From Methanobacteriota archaeon (lineage in GTDB: Archaea > Hydrothermarchaeota > Hydrothermarchaeia > Hydrothermarchaeales > JACQPM01), in the NCBI GenBank assembly GCA_016207475.1, contig JACQPM010000044.1:1-6831 (forward strand): a DNA stretch of 6,831 nt, read 5' to 3'. Under the pieces are notes generated by a model, which worked only from the letters and a program-made list of their open reading frames with translations, searched no databases and had not been told where the DNA came from. The first letter of the stretch is position 1; the number at the start of each line of letters is the position of its first letter. Shown one piece after another: positions 1 through 4,507 of this stretch. The position numbers and the translations under genes were made by a program.

Positions 1-65
1 CACTTGGTGCAGACGAGCTTCTTATCCTTCGGGAGCATCAGCCCCCCGCACTTCTCACAGAACAT
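1..65 (-). CDS. tfs: Transcription factor S (TFIIS-like), N-terminal fragment cut by window edge
   Basis: Reading the minus strand from the ATG at 65-63 gives MFCEKCGGLMLPKDKKLVCT, then Lys and a codon beginning TG. This is the start of the N-terminal zinc ribbon of archaeal transcription factor S (also called RpoM), the TFIIS/Rpb9-like factor that stimulates transcript cleavage by stalled RNA polymerase. Visible ligands are Cys3, Cys6 and Cys19; the cut codon 22 would supply the fourth Cys of the CxxC-CxxC pair. The start is supported by a GAGGT Shine-Dalgarno (minus strand, 76-72) six bases upstream. It overlaps the end of the Nudix gene by 11 nt, so it is very likely translated from the same mRNA. 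The catalytic C-terminal ribbon lies outside the window, so TFS cannot be separated here from a paralogue with the same N-terminal ribbon. Confidence 0.8.
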   Translation of the reverse strand, partial: MFCEKCGGLMLPKDKKLVCTK

Positions 66-465
66 CCCTGTACCTCTTGTAGTCCCTTATTATACCGGCG
101 TGGTCGAAGGCCAGGCTCATACCCTCCAGGGCCTCGAGAGGGAAGAACCGCGCCTCGGCAGCGTCGCTCCCGCCCCTGGGCTCGCCGCTCCCCCTCGCCA
201 CATAGCAGATGGAGATGACGTGCCCCCTGGGGTCCCTATGGGGATTCGAATAGACGCCCAGGAGCCCTTCCAACTCTATGGCAACGCCGGTCTCCTCCAT
301 GACCTCCCTCGCCACCGCCTCTTCGGTCCTCTCCCCATATTCCACGAAGCCACCCGGCAGGGCCCAGCTACCCCGGAAGGGCTCCCTCCCCCGCCTCACC
401 AGCAGGATTCTATCCTGCTGCTCAACCACGGCATCCACCGTGACCAGCGGCCTCTTCCCGCTCAC
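55..465 (-). CDS. Nudix hydrolase, ADP-ribose pyrophosphatase-like
   Basis: A 136-residue protein with a complete Nudix box at residues 39-61: Gly39, Glu45, Arg53-Glu54, Glu57-Glu58, Gly60, fitting GX5EX7REUXEEXGU. Nudix enzymes hydrolyse a nucleoside diphosphate linked to another moiety, using the box glutamates to hold Mg2+. The single-domain length, the WALPGGFVEYGE segment and the later HRDPRGH segment (residues 77-82) resemble archaeal proteins annotated as ADP-ribose pyrophosphatases, but substrate cannot be read from sequence. The start is GTG at 465, chosen because GAGGTG lies five bases upstream (476-471) and family members begin just before the TVDAVV strand. It overlaps the RNase III-like gene by 44 nt and the TFS gene by 11 nt, so it is an internal operon gene. 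A housekeeping role in clearing nucleotide derivatives is inference. Confidence 0.92.
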   Translation of the reverse strand: MSGKRPLVTVDAVVEQQDRILLVRRGREPFRGSWALPGGFVEYGERTEEAVAREVMEETGVAIELEGLLGVYSNPHRDPRGHVISICYVARGSGEPRGGSDAAEARFFPLEALEGMSLAFDHAGIIRDYKRYRDVL

Positions 466-838
466 CGACGCACCTCAGGAGGTCAGTGAAGGCTGCCACC
501 GAGGCATCCTCCAGCTCCAACCCCCGGTCTATGGAGTCCTTTATCCCCCTGCTCAGGAGGATTACGCACTCCGGGAGGGTTACCCACCCCTCCATCCAGG
601 CATAGAGGAGGAGCCCCTCGGCATAATCGGCCATCTGGTGCCTCGTCACCCTCCTGCCCAACCTCCCCCTCAACCCCGACCGCACGAGGGCCTCCGCGAG
701 GGCCCTGTTGGATGCCCTCCTTCCAATGGGCCTCCGGGAGGCATTGGACACGGCCAGGGAGTAGATGAGGTTGACGAAGGGATCTCCAGGGCTGGAGAGC
801 TCCTCCATGGGGGCATGGAACTCAAGCAACTGCCTCAC
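422..838 (-). CDS. RNase III-like domain protein
   Basis: A 138-residue, mostly helical protein. Two segments recall the RNase III fold: GDPFVNLIYSLAV (18-30), like the GD of the RNase III signature, and DYAEGLLLYAWMEG (71-84), like its second acidic motif DxxEAxxGA. Asp19, Asp71 and Glu74 would match three of the four metal-binding carboxylates. The fourth, the Glu four residues before the GD, is Ser15 here, so double-strand RNA cleavage cannot be assumed. No dsRNA-binding domain follows. I recall small archaeal proteins of this type annotated as RNase III family. The start is GTG at 838, with AAGGGAG seven bases upstream; the ATG at 808 has no Shine-Dalgarno. It overlaps the end of rpoL by 17 nt. 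The gene is secure, the fold assignment moderate. An RNA role would suit neighbours Csl4 and METTL5. Confidence 0.68.
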   Translation of the reverse strand: MRQLLEFHAPMEELSSPGDPFVNLIYSLAVSNASRRPIGRRASNRALAEALVRSGLRGRLGRRVTRHQMADYAEGLLLYAWMEGWVTLPECVILLSRGIKDSIDRGLELEDASVAAFTDLLRCVGEREEAAGHGGCRG

Positions 839-1313
839 CGAACTGCTCCCTTATCTCCCCGAAGGTCTTCTTCAGCCCTTTCAGGACCTCCTTCAAGACC
901 CGCCGGGGGGCGCTCTCGGTGCTGAAGTCTACGGTCTTTGCCTGCTCCAGGAACTTCTCCAGGACGCTCTCAGGGATCTCCGACTTCTTCGCCACCTTCT
1001 CCACGTTCATCTTGAGGAGGTCGTTGGCGCTCTTGATCCCTGCCTTCTCCAGCTGCTCTACCCTCTTGGGCCCTATCCCCTTTATCTCTTCCAGCGGTAC
1101 CACCCGCTCCTTCCCCTTGGGTATGGGCATCTCCTTCACCCGGAGGTAGATCCTGGGGTTGCTCAGGAGGGGGTGCTCGATCTTATACGAGGCTACCACG
1201 ACCCCCCTGTGCTGGTTCAGCGCCTCCCTGAGGGCGTTACAGAGGGTGTGGTCCTCTCCCACCACCTCCAGTTCGATCTCCTCCTTGGTCTCCTTAATGA
1301 CCTTGATCTCCAT
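822..1313 (-). CDS. rpoL: RNA polymerase subunit L (Rpo11) with inserted helix-hairpin-helix domain
   Basis: Residues 1-60 are the Rpb11/RpoL core: an N-terminal strand MEIKVIKE, the signature GEDHTLCNALREAL (19-32), and the HPLLSNPRIYLRVK strand (47-60). RpoL pairs with RpoD (Rpb3-like) in the polymerase assembly platform. The C-terminal amphipathic helix of the fold is present at about 135-163 (APRRVLKEVLKGLKKTFGEI). Between them, residues 74-128 form an extra domain with the helix-hairpin-helix pattern IKGIGPKRVEQLEKAGI, SANDLL and a second helical pair, like DNA-binding HhH units of RadA or NusA. The protein is 163 residues against roughly 90-100 for ordinary RpoL. The ATG at 1313 is preferred to the in-frame GTG at 1322 because family members start at MEIK. 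The gene overlaps the preceding small gene by 20 nt and the next by 17 nt. The reading frame is continuous throughout. Confidence 0.93.
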   Translation of the reverse strand: MEIKVIKETKEEIELEVVGEDHTLCNALREALNQHRGVVVASYKIEHPLLSNPRIYLRVKEMPIPKGKERVVPLEEIKGIGPKRVEQLEKAGIKSANDLLKMNVEKVAKKSEIPESVLEKFLEQAKTVDFSTESAPRRVLKEVLKGLKKTFGEIREQFGEAVA

Positions 1314-1524
1314 CCTTCTCACCCACCTCTCTGTAGATAGCTAGGATATCTTTGGTCCATTTTCCCACCTGCTCACTGGTCCCGAAGAACCTCACCCTGA
1401 GGCTCCGCTCCCGCATCCTTATGGTGTAGTCGGCCTCCCCCACCTCTTGGATCTTCTCCAGGAAAGCCATCCTATCATCGGGCCTCTCGAACTTCAGGAC
1501 TAGGGTCTTCTTTACTAGCTCCAT
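1294..1524 (-). CDS. Small conserved-context protein between csl4 and rpoL, function unknown
   Basis: A 76-residue basic protein I do not firmly recognise. By eye its order is strand (LVKKTLVLKFE), helix (DDRMAFLEKIQEVG), two strands (YTIRMRER and LRVRFFG), helix (SEQVGKWTKDILAIYREV), then a polar tail. This beta-alpha-beta-beta-alpha layout suits small RNA- or protein-binding folds such as KH or Pcc1 (the KEOPS subunit), but no diagnostic motif is visible and the resemblance is only topological. The ATG at 1524 overlaps the Csl4 stop in a TGATG, with AGGTG just upstream; an in-frame GTG sits one codon earlier. The 3' end overlaps rpoL by 20 nt. Its place between an exosome gene and a polymerase gene implies tight co-expression and perhaps a role in RNA metabolism (inference). 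Confidence 0.8.
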   Translation of the reverse strand: MELVKKTLVLKFERPDDRMAFLEKIQEVGEADYTIRMRERSLRVRFFGTSEQVGKWTKDILAIYREVGEKDGDQGH

Positions 1525-2093
1525 CACACCTGGCCTATGCCGTAGTCCGTCGCATATCTCCGCGATTCAGTCCTGCCGCAGTCCCTGCACCTCAGCCTGT
1601 CCCCGTTCTTGATGAGGGGGACGTTGCAGGCGCCGCAGAAGGCCTTCACAACCCCAAATCCATTCTCCACCGTGGAGAGCTGCACTGGGGCCCTCCTGGC
1701 GTTGATGACCCCGGCCTTGACGATATCGCCGACCTGGAACTCCCGCCCCAGCTCTGAGACATAGGACCCCTTGGTCTGGGATATGTGGATGGAGCCTGTC
1801 AGGTCCCCAGGTAAGGATCTATCGCTCCCTGTCTTCTTGAAGATGTTCACTATCGCCACCTGCTGCTTCACGTCTACCACGCCCCCCACGACAATATCCC
1901 CGTCCTTGAGCACTGGGGGGATACTGGTCCGCGGGGTCACGGCTATCTTCCTCTCCTTCGGGTCTACCGCCAGGACGCCGGTGATGGCCGCATAGACCTT
2001 CCCGTTCTCCTCGAAGGCCCCTTCTCCAGGGATAAACTCCTCGCTGAACCCCAGCTCGGTGCCGGGGACCACAAACTCTCCGCTCTCCACCAT
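1524..2093 (-). CDS. csl4: Exosome RNA-binding subunit Csl4
   Basis: A 189-residue protein with the three parts of archaeal Csl4. The N-terminal domain (about 1-58) holds the PGTELGFSEEFIPGEGAF segment typical of the family. An S1 RNA-binding domain spans about 62-142 (GDIVVGGVVDVKQQVAIVNI, then the SIHISQ segment). A C-terminal zinc ribbon has Cys153, Cys156, Cys169 and Cys172. Csl4 caps the Rrp41-Rrp42 ring of the archaeal exosome, binding substrate RNA and recruiting DnaG; it is cytoplasmic and not itself catalytic. The start ATG follows the METTL5 stop with no gap (TGAATG), and GGAGG at 2104-2100 lies six bases upstream, so translation is probably coupled. Length is normal and all domains are intact. 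Its exosome partners Rrp4, Rrp41 and Rrp42 are not in this window. Confidence 0.96.
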   Translation of the reverse strand: MVESGEFVVPGTELGFSEEFIPGEGAFEENGKVYAAITGVLAVDPKERKIAVTPRTSIPPVLKDGDIVVGGVVDVKQQVAIVNIFKKTGSDRSLPGDLTGSIHISQTKGSYVSELGREFQVGDIVKAGVINARRAPVQLSTVENGFGVVKAFCGACNVPLIKNGDRLRCRDCGRTESRRYATDYGIGQV

Positions 2094-2711
2094 TCATCTC
2101 CTCCTCTTCACGATCCTGTAGATGTCCACTTGGACTGTCTTCGCGGCTTTCCTGTGGAAGGCGTAGGTGTGGGGAAGGCGAAAGCCCACCTTGGCCAGGT
2201 CCGTTACCTTTCCCCCGAGCTTCTCTACGTATCCCACTACGAACTCCCTAGTCTCTGTCTTGTGCATGGTGTATATAACTTTGCCGAGCTCCAGCGCCTT
2301 CTCCAGAAAGGTCCTGTCCGCTCCCCCCCTCTGGACTCCGAAAGGGGGGTTCTGGAAGACTGTATCGCACTCGCCTTTTATATCTTTTATGTCCGATAAG
2401 GTCCAGCGGATATTGCCCAGGGAGAGCCTCCCAGCGCTCCTCTCCGCCGCCTCAAGGGCCTCCGGGTCCACGTCAACCCCCACCACCTCCCTCGCCCCCA
2501 GGAGGGCGGCGCCTATGGCGAGCCTCCCGGTGCCGCACCCCAGGTCGTAGACCCTCTTCCCTTCTATATCTCCCTTCAGGAAGGCGGTGTAGAGGAGCTC
2601 CGCGGCCTCTCGGGCAGGGACGGTGTACTGCTCCAGCCATACCTTCGGTACCGGGAAGGGCTCGCACCCCTCCAGGACGATCTCCAGCCGCTTCTTGCCG
2701 ATGCGGTCCAT
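2094..2711 (-). CDS. METTL5-like adenine-specific RNA methyltransferase
   Basis: A 205-residue class I SAM-dependent methyltransferase. Residues 56-62 (DLGCGTG) are the SAM-binding motif I, Asp80 in VGVD ends the second strand, and NPPFG (121-125) is the catalytic motif of N6-adenine methyltransferases. The early LEQYTVP (26-32) and late FRLPHTYAFHRK (177-188) segments are hallmarks of the METTL5 family, whose human member makes m6A in 18S rRNA. An rRNA target here is inference. The start ATG at 2711 sits 25 nt after the centre of a TATA box (2731-2740), with no Shine-Dalgarno, which suggests a leaderless mRNA. It is the first gene of the run continuing through csl4 to tfs. Another METTL5 start would break the conserved N-terminus, so this start is well supported. 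Partner Trm112 is not encoded here. Confidence 0.93.
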   Translation of the reverse strand: MDRIGKKRLEIVLEGCEPFPVPKVWLEQYTVPAREAAELLYTAFLKGDIEGKRVYDLGCGTGRLAIGAALLGAREVVGVDVDPEALEAAERSAGRLSLGNIRWTLSDIKDIKGECDTVFQNPPFGVQRGGADRTFLEKALELGKVIYTMHKTETREFVVGYVEKLGGKVTDLAKVGFRLPHTYAFHRKAAKTVQVDIYRIVKRRR

Positions 2712-2730
2712 GCCACGAATTGGCGGCCAA

Positions 2731-2740
2731 GATTTATATC
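2731..2740 (-). promoter_or_regulatory. TATA box and BRE for the METTL5-csl4-rpoL-tfs operon
   Basis: On the minus strand 2740-2731 reads GATATAAATC, preceded by the purine-rich CGAA, a good match to archaeal BRE plus TATA. Its centre is 25 nt before the METTL5 ATG, so transcription should start at or within a base or two of that codon. The box overlaps the stop codon (TAA, 2736-2734) of the upstream regulator gene, so the operon can be expressed independently of that gene. Confidence 0.75.
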
Positions 2741-3018
2741 TTCGCCCAGGAGAGCATCCTATCGGCCAGGGCCTTCATCCTCTTCGGGTACTCCTTCAGG
2801 AACCTCGGCGCCTCGCCCGTGCTGATGGCCCCCCTGGGCGAGGGCCTTATGATATTCGTCTGCTCCAGGATCCTCAGGGAGTACCTCACCTTGTGCTGGG
2901 GCATCCCGCTCAGCTCCGAGAGCTTCAAGATGCCCACGGGCTCGTTGGCCATTATGAGCCTCAGGATCATCTCGTGCCTCTGGACCAGGGCTATCTCCCT
3001 CTCGAGGTTGTGCAGCAT
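2734..3018 (-). CDS. Small winged-helix DNA-binding protein, probable transcription regulator
   Basis: A 94-residue protein when started at the ATG at 3018 (MLHNLEREIALVQRHEMILR). Residues about 10-62 form a winged helix: a first helix to MANEPVG, then ILKLSELSGMP and QHKVRYSLRILEQ as the helix-turn-helix, and IIRPSPRGAI as the wing. The tail (about 70-94) is a basic amphipathic helix. I recall similar short archaeal proteins, but no ligand-binding domain or known regulon. An in-frame ATG at 3033 would add five residues; 3018 is preferred because it lies 26 nt after a TATA box, as for the other leaderless genes here, and homologues as I recall them begin close to NLEREI. A 23-bp palindromic repeat covers the start, so autoregulation is likely. 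It is divergent from aroA and 22 nt upstream of METTL5. Control of either neighbour is inference. Confidence 0.85.
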   Translation of the reverse strand: MLHNLEREIALVQRHEMILRLIMANEPVGILKLSELSGMPQHKVRYSLRILEQTNIIRPSPRGAISTGEAPRFLKEYPKRMKALADRMLSWAKI

Positions 3019-3036
3019 GCTATATACTAGCATGCT
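3014..3036. repeat. 23-bp perfect inverted repeat built from two palindromes, candidate operator
   Basis: AGCATGCTA (3014-3022) and TAGCATGCT (3028-3036) are exact reverse complements separated by TATAC. Each arm contains the self-complementary AGCATGCT (3014-3021 and 3029-3036), and the right copy extends to a perfect 12-bp palindrome CTAGCATGCTAG at 3027-3038. The two palindrome centres are 15 bp apart, about one and a half helical turns. Relative to the inferred start of the winged-helix gene the element runs from about -18 to +5, between TATA box and initiation site, where a bound repressor would block polymerase. Confidence 0.7.
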
Positions 3037-3040
3037 AGGG

Positions 3041-3048
3041 TTTATAAT
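3041..3048 (-). promoter_or_regulatory. TATA box for the winged-helix regulator gene
   Basis: The minus strand reads ATTATAAA from 3048 to 3041. The centre is about 26 nt before the ATG at 3018, predicting initiation at that codon and a leaderless mRNA. The sequence upstream (CATAAC) is a weak BRE. The box is nearly symmetrical, and on the plus strand it lies about 48 nt before aroA, too far for the leaderless spacing seen elsewhere here. Confidence 0.6.
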
Positions 3049-3055
3049 GTTATGG

Positions 3056-3070
3056 TGGGAAGATTTTTAT
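3056..3070 (+). promoter_or_regulatory. BRE and TATA box for aroA
   Basis: TGGGAAGA followed by TTTTTAT (3064-3070) fits a purine-rich BRE and an archaeal TATA element. The box centre (3067) is 26 nt before the aroA ATG at 3093, which predicts a leaderless aroA transcript. Between box and start lies a 7-bp inverted repeat, CCTCTCC/GGAGAGG around one A (3071-3085). Confidence 0.65.
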
Positions 3071-3092
3071 CCTCTCCAGGAGAGGCATCCCC

Positions 3093-4370
3093 ATGGAGGC
3101 CCTGGTGCAGCGGGTGGAGGGAGTGGAAGGAGCTGTTGAAGCTCCTCCGTCCAAGAGCTACACCCACAGGGCCTTCGTCATAGCGGCCCTGGCGGAGGGG
3201 CGCTCCACCATAAGGAGGTACCTGAAGGCCGGGGATACGCTCTCCACCCTGAAGGCTCTCAGAGCCTTCGGCGTACGGTTGGAGGTAGGGGAGGAGGTGG
3301 CCATAGAAGGGACCGGCGGGAGGCTCAAGGCCCCTCCAGGGCCTATAGACTGCGAGAACTCGGGCACCTCCATCAGGCTCCTCTCCTCCCTGGCGGCATT
3401 GGATGGTCCGGCTACCCTCACGGGAGACCAATCCATCCAGAGGCGCCCCATGGGCCCCCTCTTGGAGGCGTTGGCCCAGCTGGGGGTGGAGGCCCGATCC
3501 CTTAAAGGGGATGGAAATCCGCCGGTGCAGGTGGGCGGCGGCGGTCTTAGGGGCGGACGGGCCGAGATCAAAGGAGATGTGAGCTCCCAGTTCATCTCCT
3601 CCCTCCTCATCTCGGCCCCCTACGCCAGGGAGGACGTGGAGCTGGTGATCACCACGCCCCTCAAGTCCAGGCCCTACGTGGACGTGACCCTGGAGATCAT
3701 GGGGCGCTTCGGGGTCGACGTGGAGAACAGGGACTACCGGAGGTTCATCATCCCGGCCGGCAGGAGGTACCGGGGGCAGGATTACGGGGTCGAGGGAGAT
3801 TATTCATCCGCCTCCTACTTCCTGGCCCTCGCCCCCCTCACCAAATCCAGGGTGCGGGTCGGCAACCTAAATCCAAGTTCGAATCAGGGGGACAGGCAGA
3901 TCCTGGCCATCCTCGAGGACATGGGGGCCGAGGTGGAGAGATCCAGCGGGGGCGTTACAGTGGCCGGGGGGAGGTTGGAGGGGATAGAGGTGGACCTGGG
4001 CGACACCCCGGATCTATTGCCCACGGTGGCGGTCCTGGGTGCCAGGGCCGAGGGGAGGACCGTCATAAGGAACGTGGAGCATGCCAGGTACAAGGAGACG
4101 GACAGGCTGAGGGCCTGCAGCCTGGAGCTGCGGAAGCTGGGGGCCAGGGTGGAGGAGGCCCGCGACGGCCTTGTCATAGAAGGCGGTAGCCTGAGGGGCG
4201 CGCGGGTGGAGAGCTACGGGGACCACCGCATGGCCATGGCCATGACCATCGCCGGCCTCTCCGCCGACGGGACTACCATCGTGGAGGGCGTCGAGTGCGT
4301 CCAGATATCCTTCCCGGGCTTCTACGACCTCATAAAGGGCCTCTGCCCCGGGAGGGTGGCGTTGCGATGA
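3093..4370 (+). CDS. aroA: 3-phosphoshikimate 1-carboxyvinyltransferase (EPSP synthase)
   Basis: A 425-residue enzyme of the usual length that joins PEP to shikimate 3-phosphate, the sixth step of the shikimate pathway to chorismate; cytoplasmic. Substrate-binding motifs appear in family order: PPSKSYTHR (18-26, with Lys21, Ser22 and Arg26), ENSGTSIRLL (88-97), GDQSIQRRPM (111-120), SSQF (164-167), DTPDLLP (304-310, catalytic Asp307), YKETDRLR (333-340, catalytic Glu335, Arg338) and YGDHRMAMA (375-383, Arg379). The closing FPGFYD (407-412) is also typical. Both inverted alpha/beta domains are complete. The ATG at 3093 lies 26 nt after a TATA box and just before the first conserved strand; no Shine-Dalgarno is placed for it, so it is probably leaderless. 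Its stop overlaps the start of the following zinc-protein gene (ATGA). aroC lies 2.1 kb downstream on the same strand. Confidence 0.97.
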   Translation: MEALVQRVEGVEGAVEAPPSKSYTHRAFVIAALAEGRSTIRRYLKAGDTLSTLKALRAFGVRLEVGEEVAIEGTGGRLKAPPGPIDCENSGTSIRLLSSLAALDGPATLTGDQSIQRRPMGPLLEALAQLGVEARSLKGDGNPPVQVGGGGLRGGRAEIKGDVSSQFISSLLISAPYAREDVELVITTPLKSRPYVDVTLEIMGRFGVDVENRDYRRFIIPAGRRYRGQDYGVEGDYSSASYFLALAPLTKSRVRVGNLNPSSNQGDRQILAILEDMGAEVERSSGGVTVAGGRLEGIEVDLGDTPDLLPTVAVLGARAEGRTVIRNVEHARYKETDRLRACSLELRKLGARVEEARDGLVIEGGSLRGARVESYGDHRMAMAMTIAGLSADGTTIVEGVECVQISFPGFYDLIKGLCPGRVALR

Positions 4371-4507
4371 TCTCAGGGATATGTACCATCTGCGGGAAGG
4401 TGACGATCCTCTACACCTGCGCCCTATGCGGCGCCAGGACCTGCTGGGAGCACCACGACCTGGCAAAGGGCGTCTGCACCTCCTGCCAGACGGGAAAGCG
4501 GGCCTAG
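4367..4507 (+). CDS. 46-residue cysteine-rich zinc-binding protein
   Basis: Nine possible zinc ligands stand in 46 residues: Cys6-x2-Cys9, Cys18-x2-Cys21, Cys26, His29, His30, and Cys37-x2-Cys40. This can hold two zinc ions in an interleaved arrangement, as in HIT-type or B-box-like zinc fingers; the pattern CxxC-x8-CxxC-x4-C-x2-HH-x6-CxxC resembles zf-HIT most. Such fingers usually mediate protein contacts, and no enzyme function is implied. The ATG at 4367 overlaps the aroA stop (ATGA) and follows GGGAGGGTGG, so translation is coupled to aroA. The longer in-frame opening upstream reads through aroA in another frame and is rejected because the Cys pattern starts at residue 6 of this version. 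Its TAG stop is shared, as a CTAG palindrome, with the converging mat gene. Precise role unknown. Confidence 0.85.
   Translation: MISGICTICGKVTILYTCALCGARTCWEHHDLAKGVCTSCQTGKRA
4504..4507. other. CTAG shared by two convergent stop codons
   Basis: The palindrome CTAG supplies TAG to the plus-strand zinc-protein gene (4505-4507) and TAG to minus-strand mat (4506-4504). Each mRNA must therefore run into the opposite gene before ending, since there is no room for a terminator between them. Confidence 0.95.

Noticed and set aside
822..1313. A frameshift or gene fusion as explanation for the long RpoL
   Set aside because: The frame is uninterrupted, and the RpoL C-terminal helix resumes after the extra domain, which fits an insertion better than a read-through fusion.
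3158..3610. Antisense open frames inside aroA
   Set aside because: They are low-complexity shadow frames opposite a complete, motif-rich AroA.
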